From: Oenanthe sinensis
Lineage: Eukaryota > Streptophyta > Magnoliopsida > Apiales > Apiaceae
Reading direction: 5' to 3'
Length of the DNA: 64,000 nt
Assembly (NCBI GenBank): GCA_028671895.1
Contig: CM053810.1
Span: 61,009,501 to 61,073,500, forward strand
Part shown: positions 1 to 11,300 of the stretch, one piece after another
Layout: every line of letters begins with the position of its first letter
Numbering within the stretch: position 1 is the stretch's first letter
The notes under the pieces: generated by a model
Seen by the model: the letters and a program-made list of their open reading frames with translations, nothing else
The model's database searches: none
Told to the model about the DNA's origin: nothing
Made by a program: the position numbers and the translations under genes

Positions 1-1626
1 CAAATTTGCAAAAGCACAAACTCTGGAAGAAATAACAAGAACTATATATGCAAGAGATGAGGAAGATCCTGATATTACAGATTAGTGCTCTTAGAAGACC
101 ATAGAAACCCTTCAAAGCCTTTTAATACATTGCCACACTGGCTAGGATCTTGTAGATAACTTGTCTCCATGTCATAAACCTGTAACGTAACTTTGCATCA
201 GCTATAAATAGAGAAACAGTAAGTCTATGCATGCACTAGTCTACTAACAAGCCAGGTTCAGCTCAAGAACAGATCATAGAATAGGTTGAAAATAGACATG
301 AATGAGCTATAACTTCAAGAGAATTACAAGCTATAGCCTATAACATCTAGAGCAATACAATGCTGCGATTTCTTAAAAAAATACTCTATATGTAGGTATC
401 AGGAGGTACATCAAAAAAATATTATACACTTATTTTTAAACAAAGAAAATTCTTTTATATTCAAGCATTGAAGCATAGTAGAAACCCCTCTATGCTTGGT
501 AACAAGAGGTTGTATGTGCCACTCGAAAGTACGGATGGGGAGAAACAGATGTATGCAAAGAGGCGAAAGACTAGTTCACTTTCTGCTCATCAGATGGCTG
601 CGTAAAGGGATTGTTACCATGGAAACCTCAAACTTATCAAATAAAAACAATTGTTTCAACACAAAAGCCCATAATTTGAAAAAATCAAACTCCATGAACT
701 CGTATATTTGATAACTGATCAAATAATTAGAAAAATTAAAAATTCACCTAAAATAGTCCAACAAACACGAGGAAATCCAAAAGGAAAAAAAATTCCCAAT
801 ATCAATCTTGTTATATACGAATCATACTATACAAAAGAACCCACATTTCAATCAAGAAACACAACATAGCCCTTAAATCAAACAACTACCAAAACCCCAG
901 CATTTTGATCATCAAAAACATAAGGAAAAAATACCCAATACTAATCTTGTTATACATGAATCATACTATACAAAAGAACCCACGTTTCAATCAAGAAACA
1001 CAACATAACCCTTGATCAAACCACAAAAACCCCAACATTGTGATCATCATAAAACATAAGGAAAAATACCCAATATTAATCTTGTTATACATGAATCATA
1101 CTTTACAAAAGAACCCACATTTCAATCAAGAAACACGACATAACCCTTAAATCAAACAACTAAAAAAACCCAACATTGTGATCATCAAAAAACATAAGAA
1201 AAAACTACGAATACTAATCTTGTTATACATAAATCATAGTATCATACAATACAAAAGAACCCACATTTCAATCAAGAAACCCAATATAACCCCTAAACCA
1301 AACAACCCCAACATTGTGATCATCAAACATAACCCAAAAAAAAAAAAACACAACCATAATCACAAACATTAGGCATAAATAAATAAACCAAGCAACCTGC
1401 TTTTCAATAACTCGAAGCTCCTCATGAAGTTTAGCTCTTTTACATAAAAGACCATTCATCATTACAGATGGGTTTGAAGATGCTTTTTGTTCTGAAAAAG
1501 AGCAAACAAGAACATCAATTCAAACTCAAGTAAATATATACCTGTGTGTGTGTTATACATACAAGGAGACAAAGGAGTTATATGTATCAAATGTTGTAAG
1601 AAATAGAGCTAACCTTCGTGTTCCAT
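1..1626 (-). CDS. EAF6: EAF6-like subunit of NuA4 histone acetyltransferase (5' exons, partial)
   Basis: Three coding exons read on the minus strand: exon 1 at 1626-1614 (M-E-H-E plus one base), exon 2 at 1491-1397, exon 3 at 179-79; the gene continues past the left edge. Splice sites are GT-AG and the phases join (13+95 nt is in frame; exon 3 ends two bases into a codon). The protein starts MEHEEQKASSNPSVMM, runs through KRAKLHEELRVIEKQ and then VYDMETSYLQD and GNVLKGFEGFL. From family knowledge this is the N-terminal coiled-coil of plant EAF6, a small non-catalytic subunit of the NuA4/TIP60 acetyltransferase acting in the nucleus. Intron 2 (180-1396) is long for so small a gene and holds a minisatellite. 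I infer that the remaining C-terminal exons lie outside the window. The identification rests on remembered family motifs. Confidence 0.82.
783..1337. repeat. 137-bp minisatellite in the EAF6-like intron
   Basis: Four degenerate tandem copies. The anchor word ATCTTGTTATA recurs at 805, 943, 1079 and 1217, giving periods of 138, 136 and 138 bp. Each unit also carries ACAAAAGAACCCAC, TTTCAATCAAGAAAC and, more loosely, TGATCATCA. Copies differ by small indels, so the array is not brand new. It lies wholly inside intron 2 of the EAF6-like gene. Confidence 0.85.
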
Positions 1627-3420
1627 CTTATGTTTGTAGATTAGGGCACGTTTGGGTTATGCAAGAAGCATATGTGTATTGAACAATGTTGCTATGATCA
1701 AATTCTCAGGAGGCACCCCACCCCTCTGGAAGTACAATAATATGCAAATAATATTTTTATTATATTTTTTAAAAATTTGTTTGTGGTTTTATTTTTTTAA
1801 AAATATTTTCCAAATTACAATTAAAAATAATTGAAATAAATTTATTACATGTTTTTAAAGAGTTAAAATTATATTTCATTTAACTTTTTTTGTTGCATAT
1901 TTGATTAATTGTACATGCATTTAATATAAAACTAGGGAATAATGTCGCGCTACACGCTGCTTGAAATTATTTTATTAAAAATTCACATTTAATAATTATT
2001 AAAATTATTTTAAATATATATTTTCAAATAAATTATTATGGTATCTATGTATGTGTGTAAAATTAAATTTGCACTCTGTAAAATAATAATAAGATTAATA
2101 ATTAGATAAATTAGTCAAGTGTATATTTTTTAATTATGATCGGGAAAAGTGAATAAGTATAATATTGTCAAATTTGACAATTTATCTTCACATGACTAAA
2201 TTAATTTTTATTGTTAAAAAATATTTAATAACTAATGTAATATTTTAATAAAAAATCATAATTTAGATTTTAAAAATAATTATTCAAATTATTAGTTGGG
2301 AAAAAACTATTACAATATATATATATATATATAATTTTTAATATTTTTAAAAATAAAAAACAAATAAAAATATGAAAATAAGAATTGTAATAAGAATATA
2401 GTTTTTATTATTACAAATTGAAAATATCCAATATATTTATATTACTATTTTAAAAGCTGATCCTCTCTTATACCATATGATAATGGTGTAAAAATTTATT
2501 TTAATAAAATATTAATTTATCTCGGTATAATATATTATAATATCATATATTGATAAATTATAATATATAATAAATTAATTAATTTTATCACATAATTTTA
2601 TGATTATTAATTGTTTCACAAATATTGATAAAAAATAGTCAATTATAATAAATATGACCCACCATAATGATAATTAAACTTAAATAGTTTAAGAAATTAA
2701 ATGCAGAAAATTATGAATAATTATTAAATGATTTAATACCTAATTTAGACATATATTATAATTTTAAATAAAAACTCATGCGACTTTGAATTAACATTAT
2801 TTCTACTTTTTTAAAAATTAATTTAGTCATATGAAGATAAATTATTAAATTTAGTACTTGATAATTATATAACATATATTGATTTAAAAAAATTATTTAA
2901 TTTTAATTTTAATTTAATTATTTATATTTAAAAGATTAACTTGATATAATAAGGATAAAAAAATTTCAGGTTAACAGTGTGCATCAAAATTTTCACATTA
3001 TATCGTGGCAAATCATTTCATATGTCAATTAATTAATTGATGATATGGGGATTCGAGCTGAGGGAGAGAAATTGATTAAAATACGTATGGCCCTATATAC
3101 CGATGCACGGGAAGATGGTACACGCCTAGAGCTTATGCGTATTCTCTTTTTTCCTAAACTATACCTCAAAACACCAAACATGAAAACACACACAAGACAA
3201 GTATCAGGCGAGTACCTGCAGGGTGCAGCTATAATTCTATCTTGCCCGTCATTATTTGCCTGCAAGTAATAATCCTAAGAGTCTCTTAACTGTATGTAAG
3301 TTCTGATCTAGCTAATGATTTCTTTAGTTTTAGGGTTTAGGAGAAATTTGAGAAAGTTTATTATGATTTAAGTTAGTATTGCTTAATTAAGATACAATAG
3401 TGATCAAGTGTCTTTAATTA
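1627..3420. other. AT-rich intergenic region with a Helitron-like 3' end
   Basis: This is the upstream side of the EAF6-like gene. No coding exon was found. At 1932-1935, read on the minus strand, the sequence ends in CTAG followed by T, preceded about 10 bases earlier by a GC-rich short hairpin (GCGTGTAGCGC). That is the layout of a Helitron 3' terminus, but the matching 5' end was not identified. The rest, to about 3.0 kb, is very AT-rich with an (AT)n run near 2317-2336. A non-AT-rich stretch at 3040-3270 is open in two opposite frames but shows no recognisable protein. Confidence 0.4.
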
Positions 3421-3432
3421 AGAACGTTGAAG

Positions 3433-3665
3433 GATTTGAAACGTGTTACTAGAAACTTTGAATCCAAGAGCAAGCTCAGAAAGGGAGGCTTTGGAGTAGC
3501 CTACACAGGATTATTATTATTAAGGAATAAAGAGGTTGTTGTGAAAAGATTCAACAACCCAAGTGACTAGAAACAACAATTTCTGGCTCAGGTCACAATA
3601 ATCGGCAATCTCCATTAGTTGGATGGTGTCACCAAGACAACAAGCTGCTTGTTCTTTAGTTTAAA
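3433..3665 (+). pseudogene. Lectin-receptor-like kinase fragment (N-lobe), broken
   Basis: Reading plus from about 3436 gives LKRVTRNFESKSKLRKGGFG followed by a Y-x-G strand and KEVVVKRFNN. This is the glycine-rich loop (usually GxGxxG, here KGGFGVAY) and the VAIK-type lysine strand of a plant receptor kinase. A TAG interrupts at GAC-TAG-AAA. After AQVTIIGNLH the frame is lost, and VGWCHQDNKLLV continues one base out of frame. In L-type lectin receptor kinases the same order (loop, VKRF, EV-TIGNLHH-NLV-LVGWC) is found, so the parent is probably of that family. No ectodomain, catalytic loop or DFG segment is visible, so this is a truncated relic. Confidence 0.75.
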
Positions 3666-4513
3666 ATAAAAAAAAATATGTATGCGCAACTATTCAACGC
3701 GTATTCATCTTTAAAATAAAAAATATAAATTGGATATACGCAACAGACACATGCATGTACTTGAATGCGAAAATAAAATATGTGCATAGCTTTCAAACAG
3801 TTATATCACTGTTATGTAACAAGTTTGTGTACGGATGTGGCACGTACGTATTCCGTAGGCGCATGTTGCACATGCGTATTTGGGGGGCATTTAGGGTCAC
3901 AACTCGCGTTTATGGGTATTAAAATAGCTCAAATAATTATAAAAATGTTACCTCACCCTCTCTATTCCCCTGCTATTATATATATATGTGTGTGTATGTA
4001 TTTTATATTTTTAATAAACATTTCAAAACATAGTACTTTTGAAAAATAAAAATTTAAAAATATATTTTTATGAAATTGTTTTGAAAAACATTTAATTATT
4101 TTTATTAATTTTCTTATCAATTATAAGAAAGAAGGATGGACAAGTTTAATAAAAAAAATGTGTACATATTTTCTCAAATTAATTTAAACGTACTTGTATT
4201 ATTACTATTTATTATTAACATAAAATATATTCGAATTCAAATTTCTCGTTCTCTTTTCGAATATAAAGGCAATAAAGAGAGACCTTTATTCCATGAATAT
4301 CAAACACCAAACTTAACAAATCTTTTTGCTAACCTGGCCAAATTTTTTTTGTAAATTTTTTGACATGACTTGTTTTCTTGTTCACTATAATCTTTTGTTT
4401 TTCTTTCACGCTCATATCACCTTTTTTTTTCTGCTTCTCATATATTCCACCACAACTCATTTTTATTTGCACCCACAAGACTCCTGCTTCTCAACAAGTT
4501 CAACTCATCAATC
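3666..4513. other. Upstream region and 5' leader of the ADF gene
   Basis: AT-rich sequence with no exon found. The last 150 bases are pyrimidine-rich (CT and C runs at about 4390-4500), typical of a plant 5' leader before the ADF6-like ATG at 4514. A clear TATA box was not identified. Confidence 0.35.
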
Positions 4514-6305
4514 ATGTCCATCAGATTCAGAAGGGTATTGCACTTTTAAATGGATTTATATCATATATTTCTTGTGTTTCTGTTTGATATGAATGCTTTG
4601 TGTTATTGAAATTTAGTGGCTTTATTGATTGCTAGTTCTTGTTTTTTAATGGATTATGCATGATGTTTAGAACCATATTGCTCTTTAGAAAAACAAAAAT
4701 TTGTAGTTTGCTAGTATATGTTATGGTTTTGAATAAAGTAATTTTTTTCTTACTATAATAAGTGTTGTTTTAACTTTTGACACTGCAAAATGGTTGTTAT
4801 TATAAACTTACAAGGGAATCCGGAGTGGATGATTTATAGTATGAGGTTTTATAAATTAAAGATCATTTTTTTGTCACTCTATGTCTCAATTTGTTAGAAT
4901 TTGGAGTACTCGGAAGTAGGAGTAAAGATTTGAACCCATAACTTTGTCGTGAGGAGGGGACTGGGCATACAGTTTTAAAGATTGTCTTTTTATTAGAACA
5001 GGTTGATGTTTTGGTGCTTTATTATGCTTATAGTTCTTCAAAACTCACAATATGGAATATTCTCCAGCCAAATGCTCCCTCAGGCGTGGGTGTCGCTGAT
5101 GAGGGCAAAAATACATTCTTGGAACTGCAGAGGAAAAAAGTTTATAGGTATGTGATCTTTAAGATCGATGAGAGGAAAAGTCAGGTGGTTGTTGAGAAGA
5201 CTGATGAACCTGCTGAAAGCTATGACGATTTCACTTCAGCCTTACCTGAGAATGATTGTCGATATGCTGTCTATGACTTTGATTATGTGACTTCTGAGAA
5301 TTGTCAGAAGAGCAAGATATTTTTCTTGGCATGGTTAGCTTTATGTCACTGATTCCTGAATTTATTTCATAATTCTATACGACATTCTACATTAAGTTTT
5401 CGTTTACAGGAAGCAGGACAAGTAATTGATTACTGAAATTCGAGTTGATACTTTAGATTATAAGCCTTGACAGCAAGCTACCTGACCTACTAACGCCTCG
5501 ACTTAGTGATAATGCAGTTATGTTTATGTGTCTATGGCTTTAGACTACTGTTAAAGTGAACTTTTAAAATGGAGTTACAATTTGACAATGCTCTTTTACT
5601 TCTGTATTTCCTTTCCCTTTAATTGATTGAGATGCTGTTAATTATCTCATGCAGTGTTGCCTTTCAAAACAGCTTCAGTGCTTCACTTATCCAAATTGTT
5701 AAATAACACAATTCAATATCCGTTTTTTTGACATAGTTATTAGCATTCGTAACTTTCTTTCAGAAGCCATCACTCCTTTGTTGATCTTTTTAGTTCCCCC
5801 TTAAACCGATCCTTTTCAAATTCCCCTTGGTGCATGTCAGCTTTAACTTCTTTATAAATTACTGGATTATAATGGTAAATTTGATTTTACCAGTAAATTA
5901 AAATTTCTTTGGTCGACCATTGCCAAAATAGACCTGTAAGAGCGTTTCCCGTGGCCTTCCGTAACATCGACATAGGTACTTTTATTTTATAAAATTGAGT
6001 TTAATCTGTTCATTTTGGTGCACTTAAAGCTGTACTCTGCAGTCTGCAGTGTAGAGAATTAAATGTAATTTGGTTTACTACATGTTGAAAGTTTTAGTGT
6101 TAATCGAGATTCTCTAACAATTGCAGTAATAATTTAATTTGTGTATTTGAGCAGGTCCCCTGCAACCTCTCGCATTCGTTCAAAAATGCACTATGCTACA
6201 TCGAAGGAGAGGTTTAGAAGGGAGATGGATGGTGTTCATTACGAGATTCGAGCTACTGATCCTACAGAGATGAATCTTGAAGTGCTTAGAGAACGTGCAA
6301 ACTGA
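4514..6305 (+). CDS. ADF6: Actin-depolymerizing factor, ADF6-type (cofilin family)
   Basis: Three exons: 4514-4534, 5068-5333 and 6155-6305, GT-AG introns, 438 nt in total, 145 residues. Exon 1 codes only MSIRFRR, and exon 2 resumes with PNAPSGVGVADEGK. The tiny first exon followed by a long intron is the standard plant ADF layout, and the N terminus matches the ADF6 type (PNA-SG-GVADE-K-TFLELQ). The single ADF-H domain spans nearly the whole protein; YRYVIFKID, DCRYAVYDFD and the long actin-binding helix region (KSKIFFLAWSP, then ATSRIRSKMHYATSK) are all present. The protein severs and depolymerises actin filaments in cytoplasm and nucleus. The W codon is split between exons 2 and 3 (TG|G). 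The frame is intact and length equals the family norm of about 139-146. It converges on the PHT1 gene downstream. Confidence 0.93.
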
Positions 6306-6871
6306 AGTCTCCATAGTTAAATATTGTTTCTCTCTTAAGTAAACAAATGTCTTTGCGGAGGTTTTGCCTCTACATATATATTGCTGTCGATGAAGGTGAT
6401 TAAAGGATCTTCTTTAGCTTTGCTAGAGTTATCCAGTTGCCATATGATTCATCTTCGATTGTACTAATATAATTCTTGAAACTTTAAACATATGTATTTG
6501 ACTTCATATAGAGTTTTGTTATTTTCAATTCATATAACTGGAGTAGTCGCTTGGTCAGCTGATTTTTTTGAAAGCGGGCCTTAATCAAGCCATCAATATA
6601 TGTATATATCAAGAACTGAAGCTAGGTGGAATTTGGAAAATTAAGGCTAGGGGAAGTTATAATTATGCAAGAAAATGCCACAACATACCCTATTTGTGGT
6701 TTGTGTGTGTGGGGTGGGGGGGGGGGGGGGGGAGTTGCCAAGTCTTACAAGTCTCAAGGGAACCATTGTTTAACAGATCTGTTGTGCCCTTGCAGCTTTA
6801 AACTAAATTGTGCAGATGCAACAATATCGGCTCATCATGGTGCTGTTAATTAAGATACACGACTGCTTAAA
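6306..6871. other. Short intergenic region between convergent genes, with poly-G tract
   Basis: This 566-base gap holds the 3' ends of the plus-strand ADF gene and the minus-strand PHT1 gene. An uninterrupted G run of about 17 bases, preceded by GTGTGTGTGGGGT, lies at about 6700-6731. Open frames across it are not credible genes: they overlap each other and translate the homopolymer as glycines. Confidence 0.6.
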
Positions 6872-8470
6872 TTAAGACCCTGCTTCAATTGTACTTGCAT
6901 TAGCATTTGTGTCCTCATTCTCACCTGAAATCTCCTCCAGAGATTTCCCTTTAGATTCAGGCACCAAAAACGTGCACAATGTGCCTGCAAGATTGATAAA
7001 GCCTATCACGAGGAGTGCATTCTTTACTCCAATACCTGCAGGATATCCTGCATCAGCCTTGGCTTTGTCTTTGTTCTGAGCTAGATACAAGAACCCGAAA
7101 ACACCTACTATTGCGCCAAGCTTCCCTGATGCAGCTGATATGCCATGGCACGTTGATCTCAACCTAGCTGGGAAGATCTCAGCAGGCACAACAAAAGTGG
7201 TGGAATTGGGCCCAAAGTTTGCAAAGAAGAATGTTAACGAGTACATCACAACAAATCCAATTCGATGATCCTTGTGAGTCCAGTGCTCATAGGGAATGGC
7301 TAGAGCAAACATGAAAATTGTCATCATGGAGAATCCTAGCAACTGAATAGTAAATCTTCCCATCTTATCAATCAGAGCTACTGTGAACCAGTAACCAGGA
7401 ACGGTACTGAGCAAGGCAATAAGTGTTTGCGCTCTTGCAATTTTGTATACTTCTTCAATTGCGTTCATAGTTTGTGCAGGAGGAATCCATCCAACTGCAC
7501 TAAATATGTCTTTTTGAAATAGATTTTGGCTGTAAAATGCTATGTCAAGGAAGAACCACGTGCTTGTCGTACCTAACAAGTGAAGCCCATGGCGACACAA
7601 AAAGTCCTTGCTGAACAAGCCATATGAATTCCCTGGTTCCTCCGAAATCTGCTCTACTTTCTGCTGTTCAGCTTCAATGTCAACTTGCAAGACTTTGGAC
7701 ATATCTCTGGCAGCCTTTTCCGCGTTCTTGGCCACAAGAGCTGTGTAACGTGCAGTTTCAGGCATCTTCATTCGCCAATAGTAAGTTAGTAGAGCTGGAA
7801 GTGCTCCAACCATTAAAATAATCCTCCAAGCATAATCTGCCTGCGGAACAGTAGAGGCAGCAGGGTTGACCTCGTAAGCCGGAGCTTTGAATCTAGCATC
7901 AAAAGATGCTGAAATTATGATTGCCAATATTCCACCTGCCAAGATTCCAAACCCTTGCATAGCGAAAACTGCAGCTATGAACGCACCACGAGTCTTCTTG
8001 TTAGCATATTCAGACATGATGGTGGCAGAAAGTGGGTAATCACCACCAATGCCAAAACCAAGCCAGAATCTAAAGAAGCAAAGAGTGGCCATGACGGCTT
8101 TAGGATCCTTCCCAAACGAGAGGCCTGAGGCAATGGAGCAGAGGGCCATGATCATGAGTGTCATTCCATAAACTTTCTTTCTCCCCAGCTTATCCCCGAG
8201 CCAGCCAAAAAAGAGTTGGCCAGATAGTGTCCCACAAAAAGCAACACCATTGACAGCAGCTGACACATTAGGAGGTAAAGTGCCTGGCTTTTCAGCACCA
8301 TCAATATGATAATATATGCGGCCTAACAATTTAGTGACAAGGGATATGCAAAACAGATCATAGGCATCTGTGAAGAAACCCATTCCAGCAACTATGATTG
8401 CTGTGAAATGGTACCATTGAGTTTTCGCAACATCTAATGCATTAAGAACCTGTAGATTATCCCCCGCCAT
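6872..8470 (-). CDS. PHT1: High-affinity phosphate transporter, PHT1 family (H+/Pi symporter)
   Basis: An uninterrupted 532-residue frame starts at ATG 8470 (MAGDNLQVLNALDVAKTQWY). The PHT1 signature GGDYPLSATIMSE is at residues 142-154, the MFS loop GDKLGRKK at about 92-99, acidic residues lie in TM1 (FFTDAYD), and PESKGKSLEEISGENE is near the C terminus. The family has 12 membrane helices in two six-helix halves joined by a large cytosolic loop, here residues about 235-290 (charged, KNAEKAARDMSKVLQ). It imports inorganic phosphate with protons at the plasma membrane, usually in roots. The length is typical of the family (520-550). The coding region has no intron; a 5'-leader intron (donor CTTAAG|GTAACA near 9265, acceptor near 8578) is likely. 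A P1BS site upstream fits control by phosphate starvation. The exact paralogue cannot be assigned. Confidence 0.96.
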   Translation of the reverse strand: MAGDNLQVLNALDVAKTQWYHFTAIIVAGMGFFTDAYDLFCISLVTKLLGRIYYHIDGAEKPGTLPPNVSAAVNGVAFCGTLSGQLFFGWLGDKLGRKKVYGMTLMIMALCSIASGLSFGKDPKAVMATLCFFRFWLGFGIGGDYPLSATIMSEYANKKTRGAFIAAVFAMQGFGILAGGILAIIISASFDARFKAPAYEVNPAASTVPQADYAWRIILMVGALPALLTYYWRMKMPETARYTALVAKNAEKAARDMSKVLQVDIEAEQQKVEQISEEPGNSYGLFSKDFLCRHGLHLLGTTSTWFFLDIAFYSQNLFQKDIFSAVGWIPPAQTMNAIEEVYKIARAQTLIALLSTVPGYWFTVALIDKMGRFTIQLLGFSMMTIFMFALAIPYEHWTHKDHRIGFVVMYSLTFFFANFGPNSTTFVVPAEIFPARLRSTCHGISAASGKLGAIVGVFGFLYLAQNKDKAKADAGYPAGIGVKNALLVIGFINLAGTLCTFLVPESKGKSLEEISGENEDTNANASTIEAGS

Positions 8471-9530
8471 TGCTAACAGTTACAAAATTTGGATCCCTTT
8501 AAAGCTCTGCTACACAGCCTACACTAGTCTTCTCCTCCCCTCCTCAACCTTATGATTTCCTCTGCGGAGCAATCCCTGCAATAATTGATCGAAAACTGTA
8601 AAATTTTATTAGAAGATTCGTGACAGTGCATACAAAACAAAGTTCTTGACACTTTTAATCCCCCATATGAGTCTCTTATCTCAGTCCAATGTTGCTCAAC
8701 TAAAAGCCTTGATGCCGATCTAGTAAATTCGAGATAAGTTTTTATGATCAGATATTTTTTCCCGGATTGATAAACTATCTCCACAGAATGTCACAGGTTT
8801 TTATCACTAGTAAAGAATGTCAGTTAAGATCAGAACATAAAGTTTTACATTCTACCTAAGAAAATAAATTTGTATCACTATTCATAAAAATCAAAACTTC
8901 ACTGTTCTTGGAAGAACATAGAAGGGTAGTAATTAACAGATCTCTGCCATTAACAATCAGTAAATTAGAAAATTATACAGTCTAATTCTAATATTAATAA
9001 CAGAATCAAATACAACAACTAACAAGAAAGATCATAAAGAAAGTTTTGATGGACTAGTTTATCACATTACTATGCGATCACTCACAATATTTCATTTGCA
9101 TCACACGAAACATTCTTAATCAATCGTTAACATTCCAACATTTCATCATAAATCATGTAGAAGATCACTGATCAAACATGGTACATATATGTAGTATGAA
9201 ATGTAAGAAAATCAAAATAAATAGCTAGCCTCGTTTAATACTATTCGAAAGAATAAAATGTTACCTTAAGAAACAATGCCACTTCGATCTTGCATGCAAA
9301 CAATCAAGGAATGTATAATTTTATGTATTTTTTGAGTGACTGACCTCAGATATTAGAGATGAGAAGAAACAAGATGTGTGATGTGAAGAGAGATGATGAG
9401 AAAAATATATACTAGAAATAGAGATATATATGAAGAAATTAATTACTACACAGAGAAATATTTAACGAATTTATTTGTATCTATTGCATTTGCATGCACT
9501 AATATGTACACATATATATAGGCTCGTATC
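8471..9530 (-). promoter_or_regulatory. PHT1 leader, probable 5'UTR intron and core promoter
   Basis: Read on the minus strand, a TATA-like CTATATATAT lies at about 9520-9511. A good donor CTTAAG|GTAACA is at about 9265 and a possible acceptor (TTATTGCAG|GG) at about 8578, leaving a leader of about 100 bases before ATG 8470. No coding exon is visible in this kilobase. The intron is inferred from splice-site quality only. Confidence 0.4.
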
Positions 9531-9661
9531 TGTGTGTAAGACTAGTTAACCAAGCGGGAGATATTAACGTAGATAATTTATTTCTAACTTAGACTCCGTA
9601 ACTTCGTCAAAAAAAAAACTTAAGCCTCCGTAACAGACGCGTAGCACAAGCATCTTTGCCA

Positions 9662-9669
9662 GTATATGC
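9662..9669. promoter_or_regulatory. P1BS (PHR1-binding) element upstream of PHT1
   Basis: GTATATGC fits the palindromic consensus GNATATNC bound by PHR1-type MYB factors during phosphate starvation. It lies about 145 bases upstream of the putative TATA box of the minus-strand PHT1 gene, a normal position. A single match to such a short AT-rich motif could be chance. Confidence 0.5.
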
Positions 9670-10998
9670 CTTTTCTCCCCGTCCAGTAACATTATTGCAT
9701 TTCTAATTTTAATTTTGAAAGTCCAATTAAAATAACAAAAATAAATTAAATTATTTAGTTAAGTATATAAATTTCATACCATTATTATGCTCTCGAATTA
9801 AAAAAAATAGAGAAAAGAATATTTTAAAATTTTATTTCTGAGTCGTACCCTTTCATTTTTGTAAAATAAAAGAGAAGAGACCCGTAGAGAATTTTTTTAC
9901 GAATTTCTCCTCCAAATTTTTTTTAAAAAAATGAAATGATGGAAAGAGAAGTTAGTATATATTTTTCTGAATAATTTTTAATATATTTTTTCTTTCAAAA
10001 CATTTCTCCTTTTCTATAATAAATTCAAAACTTAAAAATATATTTAAAAAATTCTCAATTATTTTTAAATTTCTCCTTCTTCACTTTCTGTTCTCTTTTC
10101 TCTTCAACAATTTGGACGCGCGTAGTAAATTACAGGTACCAAACATTTGGTGCCGTTTTTTTTTATTTGGACAACAATTTCACATAACTAGAATCAATCC
10201 CTTTTATGATGTTTATTTTGACCTTATGGTAACCAAGAACATTTTTAGAATAGTTTATCATGTTGGTGTTGGTTGGTTCCTTGAAGTGCAATGCACCTTC
10301 GAGCCACACAGCCTCTTCAGGGTTTGGTACCATTCCATTGATATTTTCAAACATAAATAATTAGAAAATTCAGTTATCACCTCTCTTACCATTTTAAATT
10401 ATTAGAAGAATTTAATTGTATATTATATTATATTTAAGTATTTAACAGATATTATAAACTAAGAAATTTTACGCGCAATTTATATTTCACGGAACATACA
10501 ATATTTAAATCAAAGAACAATTTATATTTTTCCGAGATATATATAAAACATATTTGCTCGAAAAATTGCTTGGTTTGATTATAAGCTTGGTATAATATAA
10601 ACGGGAATCATCAAAGCTTAGACTGGAATAGTCGAATACGATGTGACATATAGTGCAATGTCTTTGAGTTTTAGACGTGTACGTAGGCAACTGCAATTCG
10701 ATTTAAGACATGATCGAGAAGCCTCGCTCCACAAAATTTTTCCTTTATTAAACCTTATACTTCACTGTCACACAATTTCTAACAATGTGTAGCTACAACT
10801 CAATTCTGGTCTACCATATTTAGTAATTGTCACTTTGAAGTGCTTGTATTATGACCTCCATATTATGTGATTCTAGACACAGTGTTTGTCACTCAATTCG
10901 CACTAATGGAAACACTGCATCAATGTAAATAATTGATCTCTAGACTCTAATTTGAGAAGCTGTCCAAAAGAATTATTATTTCTTTTTAAATGAGTGCA
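9670..10998. other. Non-coding AT-rich region upstream of PHT1
   Basis: No gene recognised. A less AT-rich patch at 10135-10350 reads on the minus strand as a 63-residue frame containing PNPEEAVWLEGALHFKEP. I could not place it in a family, and no splice-compatible neighbours were found. Confidence 0.3.
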
Positions 10999-11300
10999 TC
11001 TATATTATATTATTATGACCGAAAAATTAAAAGTTTTGGTCGGTCGGTCTGGGTAATGGGGCTAAAAAATATACATGTATAAAATATAATCTTACTTATT
11101 ATAATACAGACTCTAATTATATACATATCTATATTACTTAAAATTTTAACTTCTAGGCTCAATTATATATTTATTATAACACGGGTCCAAATTATAATAC
11201 TAACAAAAAAAAATTATATTATAAAATTTTATATTAAATATAAATAAAAAATTAATTTATTTAAATATTATTTATCTCATGTTTCACAGATTATAAGCTT
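10999..11300 (+). mobile_element. Decayed Helitron-like element
   Basis: It starts A|TCTATATTATATTATTATGA followed by CCGAAAAATTAAAAGTTTTGG and ends near ATTATAAGCTTG. Start and end resemble those of the better-preserved Helitron at 22742-24063 (TCTATACTAT, then AACCGAAAGGTTAAAA; end GGGTTATAAGCTAG). The terminal hairpin is no longer clear and the CTRR end has drifted. Confidence 0.4.

Noticed and set aside
2..85. Plus-strand frame KFAKAQTLEEITRTIYARDE ending in TAG, looking like a last exon
   Set aside because: The minus strand over 79-179 carries the conserved EAF6 segment with proper splice sites, so the plus reading is largely antisense/intron sequence.
3029..3269. Overlapping open frames on both strands
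   Set aside because: Mutually antisense, no family motif, no splice context.
6568..6853. Frames across the poly-G tract
   Set aside because: Glycine runs are homopolymer artefacts in an intergenic gap.
10163..10354. Minus-strand 63-residue frame with PNPEEAVWLEGAL
   Set aside because: No recognised family, no splice partners; kept only as a note.
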